Notes under the pieces: generated by a model | What the model was told of the DNA's origin: nothing | Database searches by the model: none | Seen by the model: only the letters and a program-made list of their open reading frames with translations | Source of the DNA: Mytilus trossulus | Lineage: Eukaryota; Mollusca; Bivalvia; Mytilida; Mytilidae | Assembly: GCF_036588685.1 (NCBI RefSeq) | Contig: NC_086380.1 | Coordinates: forward strand, 36,036,692 to 36,100,691 | Direction: 5' to 3' | Length of the DNA stretch: 64,000 bases | Part shown: piece by piece, positions 1 through 14,204 of the stretch | Numbering within the stretch: the first letter of the stretch is position 1 | Layout: every line of letters starts with the position of its first letter | Program-made: the position numbers and the translations under genes

Positions 1-1850
1 TTAATATTTTTTAATAAAAATTGCAATGACATGAATTAAATGTTTCAGAACCTGTTTTAAATGACTGACTGTGTATGATATTTATCCGCAATTTTTATAT
101 TTTCGCTTTGAAATAACTAATACAAACTCTTTAGATCTTGGACAGAACCAGTTACTAGAATTATTACCGTTATGTATCAGTACAGTCGCATCATGTTTTA
201 ATGTCCTTGTGCGTTAATATATCAACAGATACGCGCGAATGCATTTAACCCGTTTAAGGTTAATTCCGCTTTAAAAATAAGTTGAATTTACTAAAATATC
301 TAGTTTACTCAGATACAAATTTGTGAATTTGAAAGAAAAATATAGTAACGGTTGAACTAGTTGATCGCAAAACCAAGCACTGTTCAATTACCTTTGTTGA
401 AATGTAAAAAATATTTTTACAAAGATTCACTTGCGTGAATAGTTCTACATGTTTTTGTTTGTATAAAGTTGTTAACATGATCAGCAAAGCGTGACAACAT
501 ATTTTTTTTTCAACATTACATACAATATGTTACGTAAGAAAATTGAATAATTTAACAATATCAATACTCAAATAACTACTTGTACAAATCGTCTTTGAGA
601 TTAGCAGGTAATTATTATTTTATCATTGTTTGAACTCAAACCTAATACGAAAAATCCCAGCAACAAATTAACTCAATTTAAAAAGAAAAATATCGCAATA
701 TCATATAGTGCAGATGTCCAGGTTAAATGAAAGACATTTGAGTAAGCATAATTTTAGATGTTTGCTGTTATGCTTTTTTACACCTTTGGTTTTCGTCAAT
801 ATGTTGTAATAGAAATTGCAATGACATGAATTACATGTGTTAGAACCTGTTTTAAATGACTGACTGTGTATGATATTTATTGTCAATTTGTACATTTTCC
901 CTTTGAAATAACTAATACAAACTCTTTAGATCTTGGACAGAACCAGTTACTAGAATTATTGCCGTTATGAATCAGTGCAGTCGCGTCATGATTTCATGTC
1001 CTTGTGCGTTAGTACATCAACAAATACGCGCGAATGCATTTAACCCGTTTAAGGATAATTTAGCTTTTATAATAAGTTGAATTAACTCACATTTCTAGTT
1101 TACTAAGATACAAATTTGTGAATTTGAAAGTAAAATATAGTACCGGTTGAAATGGTGGATCGCAAAACCAAGCACTGTTTAATTATTTTTGTTTGAATGT
1201 AAAAAAATATTATTACAAAGATTAACTTGCGAAAATAATTCTACTTTTTTTTGTGTATAAAGTTGTTAACATGATCAGCAAAGCGTGACAACATATTTTT
1301 TTTCAACATTACATACACTATGTAACGTAAGAAAATTGAATAATTTTACAATTATTTTATCAATACTCAAATAACTACTTGTACAAATCGTCTTTGAAAT
1401 AAGCAGGTAATTATTATTTTATCATTGTTTTAACTCAAACCTTATACGAAAAAAACCCACCAAAACATTTACTCAACTTAAAAAGACAAATATCGCAATA
1501 TCATATAATGAAAGTGTCCAAGTTGCATGAAAAGCATTTTAGTAGGCATAATTTTAAATGTTTGCTGTTATGCTTTTTTACACCTTTGGTTTTCGTCAAT
1601 ATGTTTTAATCAAAATTGCAATGACATGAATTAAATGTGTAAGAACTTGTTTTAAATGACTGACTGTGTATGATATTTATTGGCAATTTGTACATGTTCT
1701 CTTTGAAATAACTAATACACACTCTTTAGATCTCGGACAGAACCAGTTCCTAGAATTATTAACGTCATGTATCAGTGCAGTCGCGTCATGTTTCCATGTC
1801 CTTGTGCGTTAATATATCAACAATTACGCGCGAATGCATTTATACATTTA
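1..1850. repeat. Tandem repeat of about 795-800 bp, 2.3 copies
   Basis: The string attgcaatgacatgaatt starts at 20, 815 and 1615 (the middle copy has one change further on), giving a period of 795-800 bases. Long collinear blocks follow each start, including cttggacagaaccagtt and a motif ending acgcgcgaatgcattta. The third copy loses similarity near 1850 and the first continues past the left edge. Copies differ by scattered substitutions and small indels, so this is not a fresh duplication. No coding potential is visible in any copy. Confidence 0.85.
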
Positions 1851-2715
1851 AACAGTAATCCAACGTTTTCGTTATTGCATTTCGTATCATTTTCTAAAAT
1901 TATCAATACAGCTACCCGATAAATAGTGTCGTTTTATTTGGAGCAAGTAAAGTCAATATTTAAAAACAATATAATTATATGACTTTTTTGTATCATATAC
2001 AATATGTTTCGAGACTTTTAAAATAGAAGCCAAACAAAGAATTTCTAATAGAATGAAATATTGTGAAATAAAGAATTAGTTCAATCAGTAAGATGAACGT
2101 TGACGAACAAACGTTTTAAAGCAAATAACAAACGAGCAACTATGTGTGGTAGTTAACAGCTATCATGGATATAAATGCATTTTAAAACTGAAGCACATAA
2201 CGGCATTGCTTTTGTATATAGATGGCCATTTTTTAATATACAATGTAACAACATAACGTAATGCAAAACTCTATGAAGTATTTATTTAGTGTGAAAGGGT
2301 TGTTATCTTTAAATTGTTCGTTAGATTTATTTCCACATAAATAAAAGTGTATGATAATAATCCATATAATTTTTGTTCTACAGTGTGTAAATCTTCCACA
2401 TTTTTAGTTGATTTGATATTATTCTTATGCTAGATTACAATATAAGTGTTACGAGGTCTGTAAAGGGTTTTTTCGTAAAACATTTGTGTCATTTATTTGA
2501 GAATGCTCATACAGTATAGCTGAACATCGAATTGAAATTAACAATAATGTTAACTTTTTTTTTTAAAGAAAATAGTTTATGTCAGGTCTTTCTGTGTACA
2601 TAACTTAATCTCTCCCCCCCCTGTTTTTCATTTGCAAAACAAATATTAAAAGATATAACAGTCAGCTTTCCATATATATGTTATACATTCTATTAATAGA
2701 CAAAAAATAGTGAGA
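1851..2715. other. 5' flank of TIMP-like copy 1; no gene seen
   Basis: A+T-rich flank with no convincing reading frame. The part from about 2448 to 2520, including ttttttcgtaaaac and a later tgctcatacagtatag, resembles the flank of TIMP-like copy 3 at about 29246-29325. This suggests the duplication included upstream DNA. No clear TATA box position could be fixed. Confidence 0.5.
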
Positions 2716-5700
2716 ATGTTTACCAAAGTGCTACAACTTATAATTGGTCTAGTATGGTTAACAAATAGAATACACAGTTGCTCGTGTCCTGGTTCTCAAC
2801 ACCCGCAGAATCAATTCTGCTCATCTGATTATGGTAAGTTCTAGACTAAACTTGTACATCATATGGGCCGTCGTCGATCTTCTGCATGTTCTGCATGTAT
2901 AAAAAACAGAACGTGAAAACGTTCCTGTCATTATAAAAGATATGAATAAAAAACCGAACTCGATTCAAAGAAAAAAAACATCAACGGCTTCTTCTGCCTT
3001 TTTTTAATTTAATCTCCAGTTTGATAGTACATGGATATCTCAGTATCAAAATTACAATTAAGACGATTTTAGTTTTGAAATAATTAATTTACCACACCTT
3101 AACAACAGCACACCATCTTCACCTGTATATGGAATATACATTTCCAAAATAATTAGGTTTTCAAGAGTTTACAGCTGCTACTCACTAGACTTAGTAGATC
3201 TTCAACACTGTCTTAGCAGAAAGTTGATGAACCAGGATTATGTCAAAGAACCTCTCGACCTTCTATAAAAAATGTTATCAGAAGATATCAAGACTTGTTA
3301 ATAAATACTCCGGATCAACTTCGCAAATAATACACGATGGTATTAAAAAATATCTTGGTACTGTTGTTGTCCATCACCTTAATAAATTTTTATGGTACTT
3401 TTTAATTTATATATTTGAATATTCTGTTTACTGTTTTGTATTTTCCCCCCGGTAAAATCCATTTCAGATGGCTCGGAACATAAACACACAGCCATTGTGT
3501 TATGTTGTGTTGTGTTATGTTATGTTATGTTATTTTTTTTATCTTTTTCTTGTTATTCATTTCTTCGTTATAAATGTGTTATGTCTATTTGCCTTTTCAT
3601 GATTCTGAGTTGAAATATTTTTTTGTTCTATAGTAATAGAGATCAGAACATAATTAAGACTGCTGTAACCCTCTTGTTTTTACATGTTTACCAGTTATGT
3701 CTGTGTATGTCGTTCACACATAGTTTTCAATATAATTATATGTGTACATACTAGAAACATATGGATACTTACAACAATATGCAACTATGAACATGCCAGG
3801 TTATTGAAAAACATACCAAAGTCAATAATCAATCTTAAGCATATGACAACTAATCAATTTCTCCTTTTTAAAAACATGAAACATGCATTGCGATATTGTA
3901 TGAATACTTGATCTTGAATATTTTGTATGAAAAATTATACTTAATTTGGATAAACCAACACGATGGTTGAATAAGGAATGGTTAATTAGAGCAAAGAAAC
4001 CTGTACAATGAGACCGTTTAAAATGTTAGAAAAATGAAAATTAGAAGAAAAAGATTAAAATATTAAAAATATTAAAAATGTCAATTAAAACATGTATACA
4101 CAAATAAATGGATGTTTCAGGTGCTTTCTAAAAAAATCGTTTTAAAATGAAAAATTGCAGTCCACTTGACAAATACTTACACGGAACGATGGCGGATTTG
4201 TGGTATCTTTTGTCGTGCGTTTTAGGTCGAACAGATGACGTCGTTAAATGCAAATAGTTTTCAGATATTAATGCCATGATCGGTTTGTAGTATATTTTTC
4301 TTGTAAGAAGTGCCATCTCGAAGAAAATCTCGCACATACAAACAAACACTTATGTATTGAGTTCGATAGTAACAGAAAGCATATGAATTCTTGATCATTT
4401 GAACTGCCTCAGCGGGCAGGCAGCAACCCATTTGTTCAACTTTGGATGATTATTGTTGTATTGTAACTTCAAACTAATTGCAACAGAAAACGGTTTTGTC
4501 TTTATGTATAGCATTAAATACCAAATATACACAGAAAAAAGTCTCATAAAATCGAACTTGATGAAAACTCTAAATCGGCTTTTTGTTTTTTTCATTTCTT
4601 ATTAAAATTAACATTGTAAGGAAAATAATTTCTGCCAAAAATTAGTCTTTTTTGACTTTTTTGTAATTTTCTTAAAATTTATGTAGATTACATGTATGAT
4701 ACTTTGATGAAGTGATGAATTCGTACTTGAATATATTGTATTATCTTCTGCTCGTGAAATGTACAAAATCAAAGTGTCATAGGTATTTGTATTATTCATT
4801 GGCGCTGTGACCATTATGAAAAAAATAATGTAAATATTTGGTAATGTTTATTTCTGTAAATTATATTTGTTTAGAATCTACTTTGTTTATTGCAACTTCA
4901 AACCACAAATGGAAGAATATATGCTTATTTATTTTTATAAAACGAAACGCGCGTCTGGCGTATTAAATCATAATCCTGGTACCTTTGATAAATAATTAGA
5001 CTCTTAATCTTGACATGCCGACAAATTTAATGAATGGTCTACTACAGTACTTAATTATGAAAAATGGGTTGAAACTTGATAAAAAGATTTAAAAAAAAAC
5101 AACTTTAGATTTGTTTGTTATACTCTAAAGACGAATAAAATCGAGAATAAATACATATTCTAATGCAATTAGTTTGTAACGATAATTTTCATTGGACGTT
5201 GATAAATGTTTTGAGGGGTTAGATTCCACGTTCTACCAGTCCGTAACTAAGAAAGCCACCATTTTGAATTCTGTTTTTTTGGGGATATGTAATTTCTCAT
5301 AAAATAAACAAGATATTCACATTTTGAGCCACAAAATGTTCTTTTAGTCTATATTGAAACCATTCTGAAGCGTACGAAAAGTAAAAATACGTTTAGTATT
5401 CATGTTTGAAATTCAGAGTAAACACATGACGTCACGTTGTTTAATTGCTAAAGACCATGCAACAGTTTCGCGGACTTTTTCATTTATGCCATTGTTAAGC
5501 CAAAATATTTATTAAATGACATTTATTTTAATATGTGGCTTTAGAATGGAGATAACTGTATTGTATTTTAAGCTTGGCCTTCGTAAAACTTGATTTTACT
5601 GTCGCAAATATCCGTTTACCTATCTCCGCTTCGCGTCGCTAGGTAAACTCAATTTGTGACAGTAAAATCTACGTTTTACGAAGGCCAAGCTTAAAATACA

Positions 5701-8700
5701 ATACAGTTATCTCCTAAATGTTGAATACAGGTGGTCAGGTTTTAATTTTGTATCAATTTCTCTTGATATTTCTGCCTTTTTTGCAGGGTAATCTTCCATT
5801 TCGAAAATCTTCATTTTAATTTTAATATTGTTTTTTTTTTTTATTTTCCTCAAGTAAGATTTAGTTGGACTTTTTTTGTCTGTACATACTTAGGGTATAA
5901 TGCTAGTGATTAAAACTAGAACACCATCAGTTGCAATAAGTCGTGAGCGTCAAATATAGGCTAGATTGACGGAACTGCATATGACAGTTCGTTTGATGTG
6001 TTTTACCTTTTGATCTTTTGTCATTTGATTAGAGAACTTGAGATTTGACAACTGTCGTGTCATTCGAGTTCAGTATTTTTGTTATTTTTTTTTATTTACA
6101 ATAATTTATGCGTTTTCAGTATTTTACGGCGTGGTAAAAAACGAAGAGTTTATATCAGGCCCAGTAGATGATACTGCAAACAATTTAGCGACTTGGAAAT
6201 ATACGTTTGAAGATATTTTCAAAATGAAGGTAACTATCAGTATAAAATACATTTAAAAAAATTCAAACTGATTGAATATTACATTTTAAACAACATAGTT
6301 AAAAATATATATATATATCATTGGTTCAATGATTACATTGATTTCCAAGTAAAATAAAAACCGATAATTTCACATGTGAAATATACATGGTTATTTCACT
6401 CTCTGGCATCATACAAAAATAGGCGTTGCCAAGACGTCGTCTACGGTGGATCACAACAAAGTGTGAATGCGTAGAAAAAAGATATAGTTCCTTACATGTT
6501 TTACATTTAATTTCTGTAAAAATACATTAGCCAATGTTGTAAAAAGAATAATTAATTAAAGAAGTCAAATATCGAAAAAATATGCAACTCGTGCGCGACC
6601 AACACTGATAATTAATTCTTGCAATATGCGCATTCATGAATTAATGTGTTGTTCGGTCACTCGTGGAATAATTTTCTCTACTTGAATTCTTCGATAAGTC
6701 ATTTTATATTTATTGGTCTCAAATACAGGAATCACTCGATACAAATTTTGACGAAAATATATAGTTATCCCAATATAGGTTAGAGTTTTTCTTTTTCTTT
6801 ATGTTGCCTTACAATTGTTGGTGTTACATGTACATGCATATACCATTGGTTGTATCGGACGCAAGCTGGTCAAATTAAGAATTCACGACGGTAAAGACAA
6901 CGAATGATTGCTTTGCAGACATTCAAAAGAGAAGTCTCTATCATATACTCGTACACCAGAAATGTTTTATGTTGATCAGATTGCACAAAAACGATTCGGA
7001 AGTAAATAGACCAAAATCAGTGGAATCAGCAAACACTAACACTATAAACATGATTAAAGTGTTTTAAATTTATTACACTAAATAATTTGAAAAAACAGAG
7101 CATTCTATCCTGGAATATTATAAAGCAAGTTTTTAAAATTTGTATACATCACGCAAAGAAACAATGTGCATAAAATCGACCTGTTGGGCCCAAATATAGC
7201 CGGGAACAGACAAGCAATAGAGATCTTCATGCTATGACCATCGAGCGTGTGTTTTAAGTCAGGTGTAACGTAAAGTGTGAATTTGAAAGAATATACGACG
7301 ACGGAAAACTTATTCTACAGGGTATCTGGTTCTAATTTGTTTATGGATATCTTTAGAGACGGGTAACTTCTACATATAAACCTCAATATGATTTATACCG
7401 TTAATAGCGTTGCAATAATAACTAGATTTGTAATTGCTAGCAATAACGGATAGCACACTCGTCCCCTTTTGCCAGGCGAGCGGCAGCCATTTTTTGAAAA
7501 GTCAATCAACGGTTTTAGACATGTTTATCAACATTGTTGTAAAATTTCATCTCGTTTTGAGCATTTTGATCTTTTTTTTAAATGTTTGCTGTTTCCATGG
7601 TAACAGTTAATATTTCAAAAATTCCAAAGACGGGTGCCCCTTTGGGGCATGCCACATTATCCACTAAGGTTTAATATATTTTATCTTATATTCCTTTAGA
7701 AAAATACAGCTTTAATGTATTTTCCCATAGGGCAATGTTAAACTTTTGCCTTGTTTCCATGACAATGACAGCCATTTTGGAATTTCTAAATATTGTCGGT
7801 ATATCAGGGCATACCAAGAAACATTTCCATGCAGTGTCATCCAGTTGGGTCTTACAATGAAGGACTTGGAATTTTAATTTTTTTTTAACATTTTTACCGT
7901 TTCCATTGAAACGGCGGCTATCTTGAACAATGACATAGCAAGATGCACAACTTCACATGGGGGTCCTTATTATAGTAGAGCTCCATCATCATTGACCCAT
8001 TTAGATTCCGAGAACTAGCGTGGACAAAAGGTGTGGAGGAGATTAATAAGAATAATAAGGAAAAAAAGAAACGTAGAATAACAATACGTCACCCCAACTC
8101 CGTTGAGGGTGCCATAACTAATGATAGAGTCAAACGAAACAGGAATGATTTTCCAATTTCAATTGAACGATTAAAACATATATCAATTGATGCATACAGC
8201 TATTGGGGTATCACAAACAACACAATGAAATGCAATTCTTACCACAAAAGTACAGTTTATAATTGATATTAACTAAATGCTGAACATTACGCATGTCATA
8301 TAGTGCAGTATGAACCAATGTGCTTAAGATGGGAGGGAATTGTTGTTTTTGTTTAATAGTCTGGCCTTTTAAAGTCAAAATATCTTATTATATCTGATTT
8401 AATAATAATTATATAATGCGACTCATTTAAAACACAGGGAGTGACAGAAGAAGTTGGACAAGATGTTGTCATAGAAACAGCAGGGAATGGTGCTCTCTGT
8501 GGAGTTCGATTAGTGGTCGGAAATGGTTATATCTTAATGGGTAAATTCACCGTAAGATGCGGAACTAACTTATATATAACATGTATAAATTAGCAAATGA
8601 ACTACTTTTAAAATTGGTAAAACTACAATATACAGTGAAACCTGTTCAAACCGAACGGGACTTGCGTTTTGTTCGGTTTTCACAGTTGTTTAGATTGAAG

Positions 8701-11690
8701 AGGTAAACGGAGGTCGACATTAAAATAATTTTGTCACTTAATGACAAGGGACCTTAGGTGACACAACAGAGGACAATTTGTGTTCATGATGATTTGATGC
8801 GAAGTAAAAATAAAGGTAGATGAAGATAGACGTAGTGTACCTTTTCCATATAAATCAAACGCCACTGCACCAATCACGAACCTCGTTGTGTAAATATATT
8901 AATCGTTCAATGATGTCCGACGTTGAGCGAGTTTGCTTTTTGATTCGAGATCGTTATTTTCAAATATTTGTCCAAATACGAGTTCTTGGACTAAACTGGT
9001 CACCAACTGATTGATACTCTGTCAAACGACAAGGGCAAAACAACAGCAAGATTCCAGTTTATTCTCAGACTTTATCGTTGATAAAAAGCAAACTGAAGAA
9101 TTATATATAGGGCCTCTAAAAGGAATCCGGAATCCCGTAAACATAATTCAAAAGTCATTGATCTTATGTTGCACAATTTCTAAATGCAGTGCGACTCTTT
9201 AAAACTATCATTTAATTAAACAGTTTAGCTGCTGAATGGCATTAACGAATTTATGACCGTGAAAATTTGAGAACCGTGCATTTAATCGATCTTAGGGAAA
9301 GTTCATTCTTGTCATTTTCGGCGAATAGACTCAAACATGTTAATAGGTTTGTTATAACAACTCATCAATTCATTTAAGGTGGTATGGGAGTCTAAAATAA
9401 AAATGATAGAATTTGTTCATACTTTGCCAAAACGTAGTATCTATTGATACATGTCAAAAAATATAATGAAAATGATAGGTCACCGTGCATTTTCTCAAGC
9501 TACAGGACGGGACAAAATGACACATTTTGTATGGATTATACAGGAAAAAACACCATTTTGTGATTTTTTTAGAAACTAAACAAAATGATAGAATTGTTAA
9601 ATACTTCAGGAAAAGATAGCTTTGGGATACTGCTTTGAGAATATCAAAAGAAAAGATAGGGTCACCGTACGTTTTTTCCGGCTAAAATACAAAATAGGAA
9701 AATTCCATGTAGAATCCTTCAGAAAATGCACTGTTTTAAAATTACCTCCCCTTAAAATGCCAATTTAAAAAAAACTAAAAACAACCAAAAATAGTTAATA
9801 TTTGCAAAAATATTAATATTTATAAGTTAAATTCTTATAAATAGGTTCTTATAAATGAAAATTCACATTAAATATCTGCATTCCTGCATCAAATTTTGCT
9901 AACTTGATGGAAAATCTGGACCTTTGGTTTTTTATTTTTTACAATCCAAGATGAAGGAAGACACCCATACCATCTTAACCTCACATACCATCGGGGATAC
10001 TCTGTTATCATTGCGTTTGTTTAGCATGTTTAGTTAAAGCATGCAAATAATTAAAAATACTTTTTTGTTTTAATGGCTATTGATCGATTTTTGACAGGTT
10101 ATATTTCAATACATATTTACTAACTAGCCTTAAAAACACGTTCGGAATTCGGTGTTGACAGGGTTCTGTTTTTTCCGGTTAGATTAACATTGATTGATAG
10201 TGAAATTTTTTGGGACTTTGAAATTGTTCGGTTAAAACTTAAATTCGTTGGTTTTTTTTTTATCAGGAATCGGTTTACTCAGGTTTTCACTGTACAAATT
10301 TGAATAATAAGTTCAACGTTTTACTTGTTTAGCTTATTTTGATATGAGTGTCACTAGTGAGTCTTATGTAGACGAAACGCGCGTCTGTCTTAATAAATTA
10401 CAATCCAAGTACCTATTCAACATTTAAAACAAATTAAAAAAAAAGTAAGGAAAACGAAGAAATCTATCATACTGTACGCTATTAAAAAAGGAGGATTACA
10501 TGAAGGGTAATCCGTTTCTATAAAAAATAAAAATTGAATATTTTCAAAATTTAGAAAATCAACAATTTTAAACAATTATATTTTTGTCTTTTAGGAAGAA
10601 CAAAGGCCGATGGAACGAAAACGATAGGATTGTGTGAATTCATAAGTCAAATTGGCAATTTGACCCCGTTTCAAATGGCTTACCTGTTTAGCAATGGTTC
10701 TTTTTCTTATAATGGAAACTGTAGAACATGTAGAAGGAGATGCGTAAGTATCATAGAACCAGCTTACCTTCTTTAACTTATAAAATATCAGTGGTTACAA
10801 GGGACATCATAGCGACCGGATTTAGCTAAATTAAATATCATAGCACACACGTAATGAATATGTGTCGGTTTGAACAAAATTGAAGTATGTGTCAACCAAT
10901 TCTGTTTTTAAATCTCAATAACCCTTCGTTACTAGTGCATACAAAAACATTTTCATCGTATTAAATTACCCTAAAAAATGCATCGTACAATTTTGCTGAC
11001 AGCAAAATATGCACCCGAAGTATTTAATAAATAATAAATTTTATTTCATTATATCTTTTAACATAGGAGGTAAGTATCAATAGATTATAGATAACAACGC
11101 CCTACATTTTTCATATGTAATAAAACTCATTGATTAATATAGCTACATATTTGAACATATTAAACCTTTGTCCAGTTACAATATACATGGTCAATATAGA
11201 AATGCATGAATAAAACAAGGTTTCCAACAACACACGGATTATATGTGTTTAGTAATCTGTAGTTATTATGATGATGAGGTACAAAAATGAAAATACGCAG
11301 GTCATTATTGCATATCTTAAAACACATTTCATTGAAACATGATACTGTACATGTTGTTTCTTCATAAGTTATAATAATTTAGGAACAAACTTTATTTCAA
11401 CATTTTTTGTAAACACGCATGATATACGTAATTAACTCGCAGAATTTATTGTTTGCATCACAACTATATCCATTGTATCTACACTAGATAATATCATATT
11501 AAACTGAAGCATATCGTACAAAAACCACAGTTAACTATAAACTTTCTGTTTTCAGAAAATTGGTCCAGAGTCAAGAGATTGCAAATATGATCCTTTCAAT
11601 CCAAATAATGGTACTATCTGCCTTGCTAAAAATGCACTTTGCCTACGAGAAGGACGGCAGTGCCGCTGGATTAATAATGAAACATGTTAA
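2716..11690 (+). CDS. TIMP-like metalloproteinase inhibitor, copy 1 (five exons)
   Basis: Exons read as 2716-2833, 6120-6229, 8438-8540, 10595-10743 and 11556-11690, all with GT-AG introns and phases 1, 0, 1, 0. The joined frame is 204 aa ending in TAA. Residues 1-21 form a hydrophobic signal peptide. The mature chain then starts CSCPGSQHPQNQFCSSDY, the TIMP N-terminal signature: in this family the first Cys coordinates the catalytic zinc of the target protease. Exon 2 ends in FKMK, exon 3 carries ALCGVRL and exon 4 carries TIGLCEF, matching TIMP N-domain cysteine positions. Exons 4-5 encode a Cys-rich C-terminal region ending WINNETC. Mature length (183) is close to vertebrate TIMPs. The protein is probably secreted and inhibits matrix metalloproteinases. 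Five exons is also the vertebrate TIMP layout. Which paralogue or target it corresponds to is unknown. Confidence 0.9.
4941..4993 (+). repeat. 3' half of a hammerhead-bearing dispersed repeat
   Basis: Contains cgaaacgcgcgtctggcg followed by the tail taatcctggtacctttgata, shared with the copies at 32991 and 39581 (reverse). The 5' half with the CTGATGA core and stem II is missing, so this copy cannot fold as a ribozyme. It lies in intron 1 of TIMP-like copy 1. Confidence 0.7.
5156..5714 (+). mobile_element. Fold-back (long hairpin) element, copy A
   Basis: Positions 5548-5714 form a large inverted repeat. The first 42 bases, starting ggagataactgtattg, match exactly the reverse complement of the last 42, and the match continues imperfectly toward a short central loop near 5630. 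The preceding 390 bases, from tattctaatgcaattag, are shared with copies near 12226 and (reversed) 26965, so the hairpin is one end of a larger unit. No protein is encoded, so it must be non-autonomous. It lies in intron 1 of TIMP-like copy 1. Confidence 0.75.
9374..9978. mobile_element. Inverted-repeat element flanked by TTAA
   Basis: The left end TTAAGGTGGTATGGGAGTCT matches the reverse complement of the right end, TTAAGATGGTATGGGTGTCT, with two differences. If TTAA is the target-site duplication, the element has 16-bp terminal repeats. The 605-bp body is A+T-rich and non-coding. Piggybac-type transposases generate TTAA duplications, but the termini do not look like classic piggyBac ends, so the family is unassigned. 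It lies in intron 3 of TIMP-like copy 1. Confidence 0.6.
10341..10420 (+). ncRNA. Degenerate hammerhead ribozyme repeat
   Basis: Reads gtcttatgtagacgaaacgc then gcgtc, matching stem II, the GAAA box, minimal stem III and the GTC cleavage triplet of the copy at 39605-39660 (reverse). The conserved CTGATGA is changed to CTAGTGA here, which should abolish activity. It lies in intron 3 of TIMP-like copy 1. Confidence 0.6.
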
Positions 11691-12225
11691 CGACCTCATG
11701 TCATCAACATGCGAACCCCAATGGCTGACTGAAAGCACTTGAAATTATTAAATTGAGTTTTAAGCCTTTTAGTACCCAATTTATATAGTTTGTTCTTATG
11801 TTGTATAATTACACCTCGTTCCCGACTTAAGAAAGGATTCGTGCCAACAAACTGGTTTACTCCCGCCACTTTCTGTTTGTGTTGGTCCCCAGTCAGGTGC
11901 CTGTAATTTGGTAGTAGTTGTGTGTCCTATTTTGGTATGAAGACAATAAAAAAGGTCAAATAAAACAAGAATTCTAAAAAAATGTTCACAAAAGGTAATA
12001 TATGCGGAGTAAGAAGATAAATCTGGATGTTTCAAATAATCCAACATATAAAACAATGTTGTTAATTTACTTTCAATGAACATTTCAGTAATTTTTCATG
12101 TGAAAACAAAAGTTGTGCCTACTGAGCTGATGATAAACTCGGGGACTAAACATCCACCATTCACATATTTATAGTGGTTGTAAGGATATGCTGAACCTGC
12201 AAAATATGCCGGGATGATAATAAAT

Positions 12226-12510
12226 TATAATGCAATTATTTTGTTTCGATGGTTCTGATTGGATGACAGTTAGCGTAGAATTCTCTATCTCCTTGTCTGT
12301 AACTAAGGAAGCCGACATTTTGAATTGCTGAATGTATTAACATGTAATTTCTACAATAATAAGCCAAAAAACTCACATGTTGCACATAAAAATCTTCTTT
12401 TTATGATTTTTTTTTTACGTTATGAAGCGTCGCAAAGTAAACTAAATTTGCGACAGTAAAACTACCGATGGACGTCCTTAAAGCTTCAAATACAATACAG
12501 TTATCTCTTA
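12226..12510 (+). mobile_element. Fold-back element, copy B (5' part plus right arm only)
   Basis: Starts taatgcaattattttg and shares gtaactaaggaagcc-type sequence with the 5' part of copy A. It ends with a right arm, caaatacaatacagttatct, followed by ctta. Most of the left arm is missing, so a full hairpin cannot form. The arm segment next to the terminus differs from both other copies. Confidence 0.6.
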
Positions 12511-14204
12511 AGTACGCTGGTAACGCAGTGACACTCGAATCAATTGAAAGGCTAAACAACTTCAAATCTAAAGAGCATTATAAACCGATTTTTTTAAAAT
12601 GTTTACGGTCTCTGTTTTCTACTTTTGAGTTGTATAACATGTGACATGTCGTGTATTTAATAACTTTCTATAAAGTATTTGTTAAGTTTATCGTTGAATG
12701 ATTTAATTGTTGACACTTGATTTCTATGTTTTGCTCTTTTTATGAGATCTTTTTTATGCCACACATCTGCTGGTTTTGTTGTCGTGATATATCACTTGGT
12801 GCAAATGATGGGGACATCTGTTTTGCTATTACCTTATATCAGTACTTGCAAAGTATATTCTATGATAATAATGAGGTTAAACATAATAGGTTTACGCAAC
12901 CCTGTGTTTGCTAAGAGTTTAGCTAAATTGTATTTGTGTATTAAACGTGACCAGCATAACGGGTCCTTCACAAACCCTGTTACTCTCAACAGTCATATGT
13001 ATAAGAACAAAATAAAATGTGTGTCTCTTTACTTGTGACTTATTGATGTACTTTGCCCTGTTTTTAAGCCGGTATTGTTTTCTCTTAATCGATTCATGAC
13101 TTAGAACAGCGGTATACTCCTTTTTGCCTTATTCATAATACACATGGTATCGCCAGACATGCCAGATGGGTATGTATGTAAGTGCTGTTAAAATTAAAAT
13201 TAGTTTATAAGTGTTGTTCGGCTTTGCATCGGTCTTGAAAGTATATAAGCTAGCCTCCTTAGCTGCTTTGTATTTGTTGTACTGTTACACTACTACCGGT
13301 TTGTGAACCGGGACGGTTGAAAGCTTGATAACATGTTTAACAACGCGACAGTCATCATGTGTGTGTTTAAAATCAGTTAGTTATAATTCAGTAGTTTTCG
13401 CTAGCTTTTGTTTATAATATATCTTTCTGTTAATTGCCTTTAAACATAACCAGGCCGAAGTCTTTTCCATTTGAATGGTCTTACATGTTGTTAATTCGAG
13501 GCCTTATAACTTAATATGCGGTATTTGTTCTGTACATCTAATTATTGAAGGACATACAGTGATTTATAGATGCCACCTATTTTGGTCTTCCTATTACTTA
13601 ACAACCGATTAAGCAATCTTTATATGAGGAAGATTATTTTTTTGAGAATTTCAAATAATTTTCAAAGTTATTATGAAATAAAATAAAATCCTTTTTTTAA
13701 TGCCAAAGCAAAATCAAATATGGCTTCTTTTGTAATAATTCTCTCGGGTATTACTCGTTCATCCATCTAATACCAAAAATGGTATCAAAGATGTAATTAC
13801 GCCGCAAGTACAAATTTGTGTAATGGTATTCATGAAGGTTTTGACAATTTATGTCTCTTCAGTGCTGCTTGAGATCACAACTATAATTGAAAATTCAAAT
13901 TCTTAGTCACACGTTAATGTCATATGAAACGAGCTGCGAGTGGTGAAAAATAGTGTTTATCCATTTTTTGAACCAATGCATGTATATATCATAAACTTAG
14001 TCCTCTGTGCACGAATTTCTCATTTTGTATGCAAATATATCGTTTAATCGTCTTTTTTTCTCTCTGTCTGTTACGATTTAACAAATATGGCTGCTTATTA
14101 AATGCCGTGTTTTGAAGCCGAAGTTTACCAATTGTCACCTTAAATACCGAAAAGCATGGGTATTGAGCACGTGTTTAACATGTTTTCTCGTTTTGTTCAT
14201 ATAA

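Noticed and set aside
11560..11742. 60-codon frame over the last exon of TIMP-like copy 1
   Set aside because: Wrong frame: the spliced frame from 11556 encodes the Cys-rich TIMP C-terminus and stops at 11690.
12717..13038. Overlapping 65- and 98-codon frames
   Set aside because: No recognisable domain or splice context; likely repeat-derived.
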